DNA of 64,000 nucleotides from Eublepharis macularius (GCF_028583425.1 NC_072790.1:159954397-160018396), one strand, 5' to 3'. Shown: positions 9,891 to 22,313, counted from the first letter of the stretch. Numbers and translations are program-made. The notes: generated by a model from the letters alone, not told the origin.

Positions 9891-11292
9891 TCACTCTTCA
9901 GCCCCTGCTTTCTCAGGGTATTTCTTATGGAACTTAGCAAGTAGCTTAGGGGCATTTACATGAGAAGCCTCCACCCACTCACGAAACCCCTCCTCAAAGT
10001 CCTTCCACCTGACCAGGTAAAAAGTCTTGTTGTGTCTACATTTGGAATCCAAGATTTCTTCTATCTCGTAGTGGATTTGGCTGTCTATCACCGCTGGGTG
10101 GGGCAGTGGATTTTCTGGATGCCATTCATCTGGGGGAGGTGCCTTTTTGATCAGGCTAATGTGAAAGGTAGGGTGGACATGACGCAGATTCTTTGGCAAT
10201 TCCAATTCTACGGTCACATTGTTGATTACTCGTTTAATTGGGAAGGGCCCTAAATACTTTAACCCCAGTTTTTTACTGACTTGCTCTGATCTGAAATTTT
10301 TAGTAGAAACAAACTTTATCTCCGGGGTGTAATTCCCATTGCGCCACACGATGGCGATCGGCATACTTTTTGTAGTCTGCTTTTGCTTTAGTCAAAGTCT
10401 TTTGAATTACAGTCCATTGCTCTGTGAGGGAGGTCCACCATTCCCCCAAGTCCCCCAAGCGCTTGGATTCTGGCTGCACTTCGAAGGGGAACGCCAACCG
10501 CTCATATCCATGTACAATTTTAAACGGGGTTTCGCCTGTGGAGCTGTGAACCAAGTTGTTATAGGCGTACTCGGCCAGATGAAGAATTTGAGTCCAATTA
10601 TCTTGTTAAAAATTAATATAACATCTGAGGAATTGCTCTAACACCTGATTAGTTCTTTCCGATTGTCTGTCGCTCTCGGGATGGTAGGCGGAGCTTAATC
10701 CTTGTTCAATGCCCGCCACTTGCAAAAGCTCCCGCCAGAAGTTGGCAACAAATTGTACTCCTCGATCCGATATCTCCTTGGAAAGAAAAGAATACAGCCT
10801 TACAATGTGTTTCATGAACAAACTGGCAAGTTTCTTCGCTGATGGTACAGTGGTGCAAGGAATAAAGTGCGCTTGTTTTGAGAACAAATCTATCACTGCT
10901 AGAATGCACGTGCAACTTTTAGAGTGGGGTAGCTCAGTGATAAAATCCATGGAAATGACTTCCCACGGCCTGGAGGGGGTTTCCAGTGGTTGCAAAAGTC
11001 CCGGGGGCTTCCCCCTCCTAGGTTTCGCCATTATACAAGTAGGGCAGGAAGCTACGTACTGGGACACGTCCTTCCTGATACTGGGCCACCAGAACTGTCT
11101 TTGTATTAAATGCAATGTTTTTAGGTATCCGAAATGGCCGGCGGTCCGAGCGTCATGGCATTGTTGCAGCACCTCTTTCCTTAAACTAGCTGGGATGTAT
11201 AGCTTGTCTCCCTTCACCCACTCTCCAGCAGCCTTTTGTGTCATTTTCTCTGTGGGCGCTCGCTCCCCCTCCCTTTCCACTTCGCTTTTCAC
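9891..11292 (-). pseudogene. Integrase with C-terminal chromodomain, gypsy element 1
   Basis: The frame at 10606-11292 holds the HHCC zinc-binding region (HDARTAGH, CPTC) and the catalytic triad context (MDFITELP, ISDRGVQF, ESDRQSERTN). A second frame (10300-10554) and the segment 9891-10364 contain the GPY/F-like KYLGPFP and a chromodomain (YEIEEILDSK, FYLVRWKDF). Chromodomains in this position steer integration toward marked chromatin in related elements. The piece near 10555-10605 is out of frame, so the protein is broken. Confidence 0.85.
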
Positions 11293-12481
11293 CCCTCAAG
11301 ATTATTTTGCTTTTTGGTTGCTTGGCTACATGTGGTAACCATGCCTCCCAATTGGCTGGGGGAAAACACTGTGTCAATAGTCTCCTCCCTTCTAATCTGG
11401 TGTTGGGGCATGCGCGATAGGGCATCCGCCAGGAAGTTGGACTTGCCCGGCAAGAAGTTTAAAGTGAAATCAAACTTTGAGAAGAACTCAGCCCAGCGGA
11501 GTTGCTTGGCATTGAGACGCTGGGGCGTGCGGAGAGCTTCCAAATGTTTGTGATCTGTCCACACCTGGAACGGGTGACGCGCTCCCTCCAGCCAGTGACG
11601 CCAGGTTGTGAGAGCCACTTTCACAGCAAACGCTTCTTTCTCCCACACTCTCCAATTGCGTTCCACCTCTGTAAATTTCCTGGATAAATATGCGCACGGC
11701 CGCACCTTGTTATCGTTCCCTTTTTGCATGAGGACCCCCCCCCCAATGGCTGAGTCACCAGCATCCACTTGCACTATGAAAGCCTGGTTTTCATCGGGAT
11801 GCTGTAGGACCGGCTCTGTGGTAAAATGGTCCTTCAGTGTTTCGAATGCTAACTGACAGTTTGGCCCCCATCCGAGCTTAGCCATCGGCTTAGTGGCTTG
11901 CTCCCCCTTCCCTTTTGTTTTGAGCAAGTCCGTTAAAGGGAGGGCAATTTGGGCGAAACCTTCAATGAACTGTCTGTAAAAATTAGCAAAGCCCAGGAAT
12001 AATTGTAATTGGTTTCGAGTGGTGGGCGCTTGCCAGTCCTGCACAGCTTTAACTTTAGCAGGATCCATTTTTAATCCTTGCCCCGAGATACGATAGCCCA
12101 AATAATCCAATTCCTTCTTATGAAATTCACACTTGGATAGTTTGATTGGGAGCTGGTGGCACTTTAGGGCAGCCAACACTTTCCGGACCAATTTTACATG
12201 CCCTTCTTTATTTTCTGAATAAATTAACACATCATCTAGATAAACAACAACCCCTTGTATAAAAATTCATGCAGAACTTCATTGATCATCGTCACGTAAA
12301 CCGAAGGTGTCCCTTTTAAGCCAAACAGCATTACGAGATATTCATATTGGCCCAAGGGGGTATTGAACGTGGTTTTCCATTCATCCCCTTCCCTTATTCT
12401 GACATGAAAATAAGCATCCTTGAGGTCCAATTTTGAAAAGATATTACCCTGCGCCACCACACTAAGCAGGTCTCGAATCAA
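11289..12481 (-). pseudogene. Reverse transcriptase and RNase H, gypsy element 1
   Basis: The palm segment (12236-12481) has FSKLDLKDAYFHVRI and PLGQYEYLVM. The catalytic YLDD falls at about 12231-12245, in the frame of 11289-12230 but not in that of the upstream piece, so a frameshift near 12250 separates them. RNase H follows (WRHWLEGARHPFQVWTDHK). A run of C on the plus strand (11736-11745) adds an extra glycine near the RNase H start and is a likely slippage site. Confidence 0.85.
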
Positions 12482-13127
12482 AGGAATCGGATAGGCATTG
12501 GCCTTTCAACTGGGATCAATTCAATGGCACAGTCTGTATTCCGATGAGGCGGCAGACTATCCGCCTCCTCTTCACTAAAGGCTTGAGCCATGTCTTGGTA
12601 TTCCAAAGGAATGAGATTTAGCTCTTCTGTAGATAAAAGGGCCACCTCCAAATTCGCTGGGGCCTCCCCGCCCCATTCCGATCTCCAATTGGTGTTTCTG
12701 GCAATATTCTCGATCGAAGACAATTATTCCTTTGGCCCAATTGATATAGGGGTTGTGGTCCCAAAGCCATCTACTCCCCAGGATGAGTGGATACTTGGCT
12801 GCTTGGCTTACAACGTAAGAACGACTTTCCCAATGCTTGCCCATCCCCATGGGTACCCTGTCTCCAAAACAGCTGGATTCATGTTAGAGCGGTCCATTTG
12901 CTCAAAATAATTGGGACTTTTAGCTCATGGGTTTCTAACCCCAGTCCATTTACTAACGATGGTGCAATAATGTCCGGGGAGCACCCTGAGTCAATTAAAG
13001 CTTGCACTCGGACATGGGTCCCTCTTTTCGGGTTCACTAGCGTAACTGGAATAAATAATATGGCCCCTCTTTCTCTCACCTCCTCCGGGGTGGTCTTCTC
13101 TTCGATCTGCCGTTGGGGCCTCCTCAC
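12478..13127 (-). pseudogene. Retroviral-type aspartic protease region, gypsy element 1
   Basis: The active-site motif ALIDSGCSPDIIAP (12879-13127 frame) is a DSG aspartic protease. A second frame (12575-12850) continues with YPLILGSRWLWDHNP. The two are offset, so protease and the linker to RT are disrupted. Protease would cleave the Gag-Pol polyprotein. Confidence 0.8.
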
Positions 13128-15957
13128 GACAGATCCATCTCGTTTCCCGATGGTGGGCTGGCATTTTCAGGATCCTGAAGCTGGGCGTCAAACTCCATCA
13201 ATACTTCTTCAGCTTCTAATCCCGTCTCCGGACGCCCCCTCTTAGTCGTTCCTCGACTTCTGTTGGCTCGTGGTGCTGGGACGGGACAAGTTGGTGGCGG
13301 CAGCTGAGCTTGCACCCTGTGAGGGCATTGTGCTGTAAAATGCCTGCTACTTCCATATTGGAGACAAAGACCCTGTCTCCAGCGCATCTCTTGGGCCCCC
13401 TTGCCATTGAGGTACCCTGACCCCCTCTTGAAGCTGGCGGGGCTCGCCGGATTCCCATGGCTTGCTGTTAGTCTACTAGCTGGACAACCTGGGTGCAGTT
13501 TTCTACTTCACATGCTAGTTGTATCCACCCCAGGAGCGTTGGGGGGTCATCCTGCATCAGCGCTCTGTCGAGCAGCCTGTGATTCATCCCATTACGGAAC
13601 ACTACCACTTTTGTTCCCTCTTTGTAGTGCAGGCACTTATTTATTTATTTATTTATTTATTTATTCAATTTATATACCGCCCATCCCCAGGGGCTCTGGG
13701 CAGTGAACAGTTAAAATTGATAAAAACAAAAACTAAAATCAATATACAAATAATAAAACAAATTAACAAGGTGCAGTGGTGGGGAGAACCTTCCCCACCC
13801 CAAAGGTGGGAGGCCGACATGGCACCACCCCCTTCAATCACCAAACGCCTGGCGGAACAGCTCTGTCTTACAGGCCCGGCGGAACAATAATATGTCCCGC
13901 TGGGCCCGGGTTTCCATTGACAGAGCGTTCCACCAGGCTGGGGCCAGGACTGAAAAGGCCCTGGCCCTGGTTGAAGCGAGGCGGGCTTCCTTAGGGCCGG
14001 GGACCACAAGTAAATATTTATTCGCTGATCGGAGCGATCTCCGGGGAACATACAGGGAGAGGCGGTCCCGAAGATATGCCGGTCCCAACCCACTCATGGC
14101 CAGCTGGTGAAATTTGGCTGCATAGCCCCCCTGTCGCAAGGTTTGGAGCTCAGTGCAGGCCCTCTCCCCTTCCAGCGGATCTTCATACTGAGCTCTCAGC
14201 GCGGTGATGAAGGCTTGCAAACTTTCCAATTCGCCCCCCCCCCCCGAATAATAAAGAGTCACATACCATTCAGCTGCAATGCCCTCTAGGCGGGCCGCTA
14301 AATGCATTACTCAGCTTTCTTCATTTGGGAAAAGGTAGCCCCACTGGTTAAAGAATTGTAGTGCCTGAACTACAAAGAACCCCAATTTACGTGGGTCCCC
14401 ATCAAAAGTTGCTTCTAGTTTAATCCAAACCATAGGCAACTTGGCCCCACCGCGGGCCATCGTGTCTGTAGCTTGGACTGGATGCAAGGGTGGCATTTGC
14501 GGTGTGGGACCCCTCGGCCAAGGCTGTTGTTGTTGGAACGGCACTCTTGCCCCAGGCATGGGTCTCAACGGCACCCCTTGTCCTCCGGGACGCGATTGCG
14601 GACGGAACAGGGCTTGTGGTCGACCCGGTGGTCCGGCTCCTCCTGGAACCAGCTGCAGCCGTGGCTAAGGCAGTGGTTGTGGCGGGCCTTGCGGCTGAGG
14701 CTCAGCCCCCCTGGGGCAGCGGGTCTTGGTCCTGCTGGTGCAGCTGGCCCGACTGGAACTATAGGACCGGCTGGTACTACAGGGCCAGCTGGAGGTACCA
14801 CTGGCCCCCCTGGTGCTGGTCCGGCCAGCGTGGCCCCCCAGGTGCAGCGGGGCCGGTGGGTCCTGGCAGCAGTGGTAAAGGAATTGGCAGCCCCTAGGCC
14901 GGCGGGGCAGGCGGTTGCATGCAAACTCTAGGAGCCGGCAATGCAAGGAGTGGCCGGGGTCCTGGTTGGGCTTGGCCTCCAGGTTGGACTGACCCAACCG
15001 TGGGGCCAGGCCTTGGTTGGGCCGGCAGTCCCGTACTGCCTCCAGGCATCGCGCCCGACTACCCTTGAACCATCAGCCCTATGAGATATAGGTGGCTTGC
15101 GCTAAGTCCTCTCTCATTGCTTCCATCTGCTCCTCCAGGGCTTGGTAGTGATCTTCTGCCTGGTCGCTGGGGTCTGGTTTGGCCTCTTCCTCTTGGGTTT
15201 GTTGGAGAAGGCTCTCCTCCCAGGCTCACTGGCGGCGATCAGCCCTCTCCGCCGCCTCCTCCGAGAATGCAGCCCCACACGTTTGGGGCCCCAAGGCAGC
15301 GGCTGTCCCTGAGGCGGGTGGGCCCGGCATCTCTGAGGCACTGGCGACCCAGCCCTTGACCATTCCCGTCACAGCCAGTATTCCATACTGCAACACTTGG
15401 GCTTGATCCTGCAGATTAGTCCAACAACCCTCTCCCACCAGGATTCCAGTCTCGTTCTCCCAGGTTCTGGCTGAACCTACATCGGCATAGTCCTAGCTCA
15501 TTAACTCCGTTCATGGCGTATTCCAGTCCGGGAGACTGCCAGTCTCCTCCGGCAGATTCCATTCCACAAGGCAACCTGCTCCCTCATCCCAGCGGTACCA
15601 GGGCTGAGTGCTGGCTCTGGTCAGTCCCGCTGAGAGCGTGGATAATCAGCCAGTTTCCCAAACTTGGCCTCTGGTTGGCCCCAGGTCCTCTGATACTGGG
15701 GCTAGATTCAAATAGATCATGGAGCATGAAAACATGGTGCTGGCATGCCTCTCCCTGGTGTCCCAGGGTCTCAAACCCCACTGTTGGGACATTGGCACCG
15801 ACGACAGCGTGCTGAAGCCTCGTCCTGAGCTGACTCTCGGCCATGCACCTTCACCACTCACTTGCGCTTGTCTGGTCCCACCGTCAGGCACGGTAGCTGG
15901 CCCCGCATCCTCCGTGCCAGGATCAGATGGGTCTGTCGGAATAGATCCGGTATCCAT
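13124..15957 (-). pseudogene. Gag region, gypsy element 1 (fragmented)
   Basis: A plausible start is the ATG at 15957, reading MDTGSIPTDPSDPGT. Downstream are a proline/glycine-rich collagen-like stretch (about 14600-14900), the capsid-like part (14311-14574, WIKLEATFDGDPRKLG) and a zinc-knuckle region (13124-13387). The zinc knuckle reads CLQYGSSRHFTAQC; the second cysteine of the expected CX2C is a tyrosine. Several frameshifts and the L2 insertion at 13637-14100 break the gene. The N-terminal extent is inferred. Confidence 0.7.
13637..14100 (-). mobile_element. L2-like LINE 3' end inserted in gag
   Basis: Minus-strand reading gives the C-terminus of an L2-type ORF2 (AYLRDRLSLYVPRRSL, STRARAFSVLAPAWWNAL, KTELFRQAFGD). 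A short 3' UTR follows, with the phrase ACCGCCCAGAG-type and a TAAATAAATAAA tail (13637-13670 on plus as TTTATTTA). It splits the gypsy capsid coding region. Related ends lie at 63000-63680 and, more distantly, 52490-53110. Confidence 0.8.
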
Positions 15958-16095
15958 CCTTCCCGGGTGAGGGGTCGGGGGAGTATGGGGATTCTCAACA
16001 AATGGACAGCTCTAACATGGATGGCACACAGCTGTTAGACATTGTCTCAGATGTATTTAAATTTCAAAGGGCCATTATTTTCTTTGGTTTCAGGA

Positions 16096-16273
16096 GGGTA
16101 GCTATGTTGGTCTATAGTAGAAGAGCAAGATTCAGGTCCAGTAGCACCTTACAGACCAACTAGATTTCAAGAAAAGAGCAAGAGTCTAGTAGCAGTCTTA
16201 TAGGTCAGTCTTATAGGTGCTACTGGACTCTTGCTCTTTTCTACTGCTGCAGACAGATTAACATGGCTACCCA
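16096..16273. repeat. Foldback repeat (GGGTAGC ends)
   Basis: GGGTAGCTATGTTGGTCTAT at the left pairs with the inverted ACATGGCTACCC end. The inner blocks AGAGCAAGATTCAGGTCCAG and CTGGACTCTTGCTCTTTTC are also complementary. Fragments of the same unit appear at 53822-53888 and 59695-59780. It behaves like an inverted pair of a MITE or SINE family. Confidence 0.65.
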
Positions 16274-16279
16274 TCTTAA

Positions 16280-17062
16280 TAGATTTTGAGGGTCAAAGCT
16301 CTCTTCTAGCTTCCCAGTTCCAGAGTCCAGGTCTATTCTCATAGAAAATAACAGCACTATAAAATTTAAAGAAACTAAAGATGTTAACTAACTGCTAAGC
16401 AGACTAACATATGATAGTCCAGTAGACACATGCTCTTTTAAATTTTAAAAGGAAAGGAAGGATGGGTGGGAAATTCAGATTTTCCACTCTCTTGTCAGCC
16501 ATTTTCCCTCATATTGTTCCCACTGTAGCCATTTCCTCCCCCCACAACCAGGTTTTTAAAAAAATATAAATCAGCAATTGAATATTGTTATATTGATATA
16601 AAATTATAACAGTAGGTGTCATTTTTTAAAAGTATGTTTTCATTAATTTCCTCCTGCTAGTGCTTCAGTTGTCAGCAGGCAATGGAGAGGGGCACTGGGA
16701 TATCTCCTGCTACCAGAGGGAAGCTGGTAAGCCTAGTTGAGAGGTGTGATAGAAATGCCATTAAAAAATATAATTCATCTTCAAATCACTGGTTTCTCAT
16801 TCCATTTCACTCTCCTGTGTTATAACCCTTGCCCTTCTATTGGTATTGCCCTTCTATCTTTGTTGTGTGCAATTTGACATAGAAACTCCTTGGCGCCATT
16901 AAGTACATCTTCTGCAACTCTGGGGAAGATTTTGGGCTTTGTGTGCATGTGTGTGTATGTAGAAGAGGTCTTCATAGTTGGACAACTATAGATAGGGTGT
17001 GATTCTGGTTCCTTCTTTCACCAGCTATGCTTGTGAATAAACTGGTCACACTGGAAATTTGT
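16280..17062. other. No feature recognised
   Basis: AT-rich non-coding sequence with a short TG-rich tract (16945-16965). I see no exon or repeat I can name. Confidence 0.5.
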
Positions 17063-17305
17063 ATATATTAGCTTGCCTATTATCAGTTAAGCAAAGATTA
17101 GCAGAGCAATCTAAGGAGAGTTACTCCTTAAATGGACTTAGACTAGATTCTTCTTAGGATTGCTCTACTGATCTTTGCTTAACTGATAATAGGCAAGCTA
17201 TTATGTACAAATATTTTCAAATGCCATCTCATTCTTCTACAGCACAATCCCAAAGAAATCCTAGGATTGTGCTGTAGAAGATGGCATTTGAAAATATAGT
17301 ATACA
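17063..17305. repeat. Two adjacent hairpins (tandem cruciform-forming pair)
   Basis: Hairpin 1: TAGCTTGCCTATTATCAG plus the following AAGCAAAGATTAGCAG block (17070-17112) pairs with 17150-17200, and its core holds a member of the GAGTTACTCC palindrome family. Hairpin 2: TTTTCAAATGCCATCT and CTTCTACAGCACAATCC (17211-17250) pair with 17264-17296. The hairpins are separated by only a few bases. Confidence 0.75.
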
Positions 17306-18533
17306 TTACAGATACTACAACTCCCATCTGCAAAGAAAAAAGGTAATTCTAGAATAAGGCACATCTCTGCATAAGGCATAGATTCTTAAGTCTTGAGCAA
17401 ATTTAGCATGTGCAAAATGTATGCGTTTCCCTGTCATATTGGCACATCTTTCCACTATTCCGCTCTGTATTTCAGCTCAGTACTCCGAGAACCCCACATT
17501 TATTCTTAACATGACATTAAAGTTATTTTTTCCAGCAAGTTTGCTGTTATATAACCTTTAAGGTTGATGACTGCATCAGTGCAACAGTCATAGCTACAAT
17601 AACTCTGATAATCATCAGTTTGTTACCAACAAGTTCAAAGATAAGTCTAGAGGCATTGCTCAAAGAGGTGGTGCCAATTTTTTTTAGATATCCTTTGATT
17701 TAAAATCCTGGTCTCCCTTCAGCCTCTGATTTATTTATATGTTCATAGGATGAAACAGAGCTTGAGATGACTTAAAAGAGAACCACTAGAAGGATGAGTA
17801 CTTATCCGAAATTCAAAGCAGCTAACAATTCAAACAACAATAACAAAACAGTTACACATCTCACAAACCACCACAAATATTCTCAGGGCAAAACTTGAAT
17901 ATGTGATCATGAAAATAACATTTTGTTTATTTACTTAAGATATTTATACCCCAGATTTTGTACCACATGGTCCACAAATTGGCTAGAACATTGCTTCAAG
18001 TTAAACAAAATAAAAAATCACTAAAAACTAAGATAATTAAAAACAGCAATAACCGTCAGCTGGAAAGAAAGAAGCCCCAGGAGCAGCAACCACAAGTATG
18101 CCATTAACAGTTGATCAAAAAGTTCCTCTGCAATAAAACTGTTTTAATTTGGTGCCTGAAAGTTCACAGGGATAGAGCATATTACTTAACCTTGGTACCT
18201 CCACCAAGAAGTCCTTGTTGTACCTGAAGTTGGTAATCATCTGCTCAACTGAAGTTTTTATGTGGGGTAGAATAATCACAATTAGACACCAATTTAATAA
18301 AAGAGAAACAAAAGAACAAAAAAACCCCTGTGATTAAAACCATGGTTACATAAAGGATGAAAATGTAGTTGAACAACAAAAAAAGTCTAACAGGTAGTGA
18401 TCAAAGGAAAAAATAAACTGAGTGATAACTGCCATCCTCTTTTCCTAAATATAAGAATGTCTCTAATGTTAAGAGAAAGGAAAAATAATATTAAAGTTGC
18501 CAGTTTCAGTTTTCATCTTTTTGATTGTGTTAG
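17306..18533. other. No gene; possible old LINE tail
   Basis: 17925-18180 (TTTATTTACTTAAGATATTTATACC then A-rich) resembles the inverted 3' tail of an L2-like repeat. The rest is unassigned. Confidence 0.4.
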
Positions 18534-21270
18534 GTAGGTCATCTTGGTGGGATGATTCCCATGACTGGGAATGTGCTAGTGGATGGGTATGAGTTGTTCA
18601 AGAAAAACAGGAAAGGTAGAAGAGGAGGTGGAGTGGCGTTGTATGTGAGGAGAGGGCTTGATTGTCAAGAAGTTATGGAGAATGGGGTGGACAGCCCGGT
18701 GGAAAGCATATGGGTAGAAATAAGGGGAGGAAGGACAAAGGGTATTATTGTTGGAGTCTGCTACAGACCACCTGACCAGCAAGAAGAAACGGATGCTGCC
18801 CTCTTTGAACAGATTGGTAGAGTATCCAGACATCAGAACTTTGTAATTATGGGTGACTTCCACTTCCCCGATGTGTGCTGGGAGATAGGCTCAGCAAAGC
18901 GTCATGAATCACGCAATTTCCTGACCTGCCTGGCCAATAACTTCCTTTTTCAAAAGGTGGAGGAAGCTACAAGGGGCTCGGCCATACTAGACTTGATATT
19001 AACCAACAGGGAAGAATTGGTAGATGAGATGAAGGTGGTGGGGACCTTAGGGGGAAGTGACCATGTCCTCCTTGAATTCCAGTTGCTGTGGGGGGCCAAG
19101 GAAGTTTGTAGCCAGACTCGAAGGTTAGATTTTCGTAGGGCCGACTTCGATGAACTCAGAGGCTTGATGAGAGTCATTCCGTGGGGGAGTGTGCTGGAAG
19201 GGAAAGGAGCGAGTGAAGGGTGGGCCCTTCTCAAACACGAGCTTTTGCAAGCTCAAGCCCTCACTATCCCAGCAAGATGGAAACATGGTAAGGGCTCCAA
19301 GAAACTGATGTAGATGTACAGAGAGCTCCAGAATAAGCTAAGGAAGAAAAAGGAAATGTTCAGGAAATGGAGAGAAGGACAGACCTCTAAAGAGGAGTAT
19401 ATGAGGGTTACTAGGTACTGCAGATCAGCCATCAGAGAGGCCAAAGCTCAGTACAAGCTGGGTCTGGCCAGGAGAGCTCGCTACAATAAGAAAAACTTCT
19501 ACAGATATGTGAGAAGCAAACACAAGGTAAAAGAGGCAATTGGACCACTGTTGGGAGTAGATGGAGAAACTCTGATGCAGGACAGAGAAAAAGCAGACAG
19601 GCTTAATGACTTTTTTGCCTCTGTTTTCTCCCTGAAGAACTCAGGCACATCTAGAGATAGTAGAAAATGTGGCAGGACACCTGAGTGGCTAATTGACATT
19701 GACAGAGAGGTAGTGGAGAGGCATCTGGCTGCACTGGATGAATACAAATCCCCTGGGCCGGATGGGGTGCACCCAAGAGTGCTCAAAGAACTTTCCAGAG
19801 AACTTGCAGAACCCCTGTCCATCATCTTCAAGGCCTCCTGGAGGACTGGGGATGTGCCACAAGATTGGAGAAGAGCGAATGTTATCCCAATCTTTAAGAA
19901 AGGGAGGAAGGATGACCCGGGAAACTACAGGCCAGTCAGTCTGACGTCTGTTGCTGGGAAGATATTAGAACAGATTTTAAAGTGATCAATCTGTAAGCAT
20001 CTGAAAGACCACTCAGTGATCTGGGGAAGTCAGCATGGTTTTGTCCCTAACAGATCTTGCCAGACCAACCCGGTTTCCTTCTTTGATCGAGTGACCAGCT
20101 TACTGGATCAGGGAAACTCTGTTGACGTGATTCATCTGGATTTCAGTAAAGCTTTTGATAAGGTCCCCCATGACATTCTGATGGGCAAACTGGAAGACTG
20201 CGGACTGGACTATAGGACAGTTCGGTGGATAGGGAACTGGTTAGAGGACCGCACCCAAAGAGTGGTGGTCAATGGCATTTCATCAGATTGGAGGGAGGTG
20301 TCCAGTGGGGTGCCGCAGGGCTCGGTTTTGGGCCTGGTACTTTTCAATATTTTTATCAATGATTTGGATGAAGGAGTGGAAGGGCTGCTCATTAAATTTG
20401 CTGATGATACCAAATTGGGAGGAGTAGCAAACACCCAAGAAGATAGAATTAAAATTCAACAAGACCTGAATACTCTGGAGAAGTGGGCTGCTGTGAATAG
20501 GATGCAATTCAACAAAGACAAGTGCACAGTATTACACCTGGGCCACAAAAATGGGAAGCACAAATACTGGATAGGGGATACACTTCTGGGCAGTAGTATA
20601 TGTGAAAGGGATCTTGGGGTAAGAGTGGACTGTAAACTAAATATGAGCAGTCAGTGTGATGTGGTGGCAAAAAAGGCTAATTCAATCTTGGGTTGTATCA
20701 AAGGGGCCATAGCGTTGAAATCGCAGGAGGTCATAGCCCCTCTCTATACTGCCTTGGTCAGGCCACACCTGGAGTATTGTGTGCAGTTCTGGAGGCCTCA
20801 CTTTAAAAAAGATGTGGACAAAATCAAGAGGGTGAAGAGGAGAGCGATGAGGATGATCAGGGGTCTAGAGACTGAGCCCTACGAGGAAAGGCTGAGGGTC
20901 TTGGGAATGTTTAGTTTGGAGAAGAGGAGATTGAGGAGGGACATGAGTGCTTTCTTTAAATATTTGAAAGGCTGTCATTTGGAGGAGGGCAAGGAGCTGT
21001 TCCAGTTGGCAGCAGAGGGTAGGACCCAAGGCAATGGGTTAAATTACATGCAGAAAGATACCGGTTGGATATTAGGAAAAACTTTTTCACGGTCAGAGTA
21101 GTTCAAAAGTGGAATCAGCTGCCTAGGGATGTGGTGAGGTCCCCCTTACTGGCAGTTTTCAAGAAGAGGCTGGATGAATATTTGTCAGAGATGCTTTAGG
21201 CTGACTCTGCACTGGGCAGGGGGTTGGACTAGATGGTCTGGGTGGCCCCTTCAAACTCTATGATTCTATG
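18534..21270 (+). mobile_element. CR1 LINE, 5'-truncated, nearly complete ORF2
   Basis: It begins inside the endonuclease (WWDDSHDW near 18540, one base out of frame with the next part). It then runs endonuclease, reverse transcriptase, C-terminus (WNQLPRDVVRSP, in a shifted frame after about 21055) and 3' UTR, ending in the CR1 tail CTATGATTCTATGAT near 21256-21271. It is the longest and best preserved LINE in the window. Confidence 0.9.
18552..21101 (+). pseudogene. CR1 ORF2 (endonuclease and reverse transcriptase) with two in-frame stops
   Basis: One reading frame spans the region, broken only by a TAG at 19311-19313 and a TGA at 19983-19985. Endonuclease: GRRGGGVALYVR, GDFHFPDVCW (the usual N of GDFN is H) and GGSDHVLLEF. 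Reverse transcriptase: SPGPDGVHPRVLKEL, LDFSKAFDKVPHDIL, GVPQGSVLGLVLFN and the catalytic FADDTKLGG. CR1 nicks target DNA and primes reverse transcription from its 3' end. The H in GDFH and the stops argue against activity. A frameshift near 21055 moves the last 45 codons, which end at a TAG near 21197, to another frame. Confidence 0.9.
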
Positions 21271-22313
21271 ATCTCCTGATGCTTTGTTTTCTTCAGCTCA
21301 CCCGCATGGATTCCCACTGAAGATCAAAGACAGCTGTTTTTTCTCTTTCAGAATTTCTGAGGACTATCTGACTCTAACAAAATAATCCATCTCTGTTTTT
21401 ATCCCATCAGACCTCACCCATTCTACCTGGTGAAGAACCAGGAAGCTTGAATTTCATAAGATGCCATGGAAAGCATGGACTACATGAGTGTCTTTGGTGT
21501 GTCAGGAAAGGCCTTGTCTTTGTAGGCTAGTCCAATCAAATATTTATTTATATAGGTATTATATATTTATTTATATAGGTACTTGTAACTCATTTTTCTT
21601 TACTGAATGTAGATTCAAAACAGCTTACAATGTGAGAAAATAATAACAAACCACCAAATACAACAAATTTAACATTAACAAATACAACAAATTTAACATC
21701 AGCAGACTAATGCAGAAAGGAAGGGAGCAGAGCAGGTGGTAGGATCGCTGTTCCCCCAGTGGGGGTGGGGGATCTCCCGGTCCCAGCCTCCCCCCCACTC
21801 ACCTGGCTGGCAGGGGGGAAAGCGCAGAAACAGACCTCCCAGGGGCATGCTCCTGGTGCGGTGCAACAACGTCACTCCCAGAAGTGTTCCTGGACTTTGA
21901 GCCAGACCAAGAAGACTCTGAAGGTAGTGCCTTCAGAGCCCACACACACACACACAGTAGTAAAGGGACCTGGCAACCCTAACGAATGGTAAAGGCTCTG
22001 CCTCTGATGGCAACAGCCTCTCCAGGCAGTTTAACAAGTCTGTGGGGCTCCCATGTGTAGATCAAAAAATCTGCAAACCTGGACATGCCAAGGGTGAGGT
22101 ACAGGTTTCTGCAAATCCAGGTGTATCCCCAATTTGCAGAAAAACCCTAAAAGGCAAAAAAATTGCAATGGGAACTCTCAAAAATATACAAAATAGTGAT
22201 ATCTGTGCATGTGCAGACACCACAACAAAAAGTAGAATTCTTCTTAGGCTGGCCTGTCAATTAGGTGTGGGCAGGGGGGATGAACGGTGGCAAGGGCAAC
22301 TCGGGCTGCCTGT
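21271..22313. other. Non-coding; small tandem duplications and unnamed repeats
   Basis: TATTTATTTATATAGGTA is duplicated at 21541-21581, and AATACAACAAATTTAACAT at 21655-21700. A GC-rich segment ending GGCAACCCTAA (about 21740-21982, with a CA run at 21942-21957) looks like an interspersed repeat. No coding evidence. Confidence 0.45.

Larger units (their letters stand above)
9394..16005 (-). mobile_element. Chromodomain Ty3/gypsy retrotransposon, element 1 (5' LTR absent)
   Basis: Minus-strand order is gag, protease, RT-RNase H, integrase with chromodomain, polypurine tract, 3' LTR. This is the layout of vertebrate chromoviruses of the Metaviridae. The pol frames carry several frameshifts, and gag is interrupted by an L2 3' end. 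Upstream of the presumed gag start (15957) there is about 50 bp of leader-like sequence and then unrelated DNA, so no 5' LTR matching 9394-9864 is present. Confidence 0.85.

Noticed and set aside
10709..11338. 209-codon plus-strand frame
   Set aside because: Antisense shadow of the gypsy 1 integrase.
14473..14931. Plus-strand collagen-like frame (GPAGTTGPAGG-type)
   Set aside because: It is antisense to the proline/glycine-rich gag part of gypsy 1, so it is a shadow.
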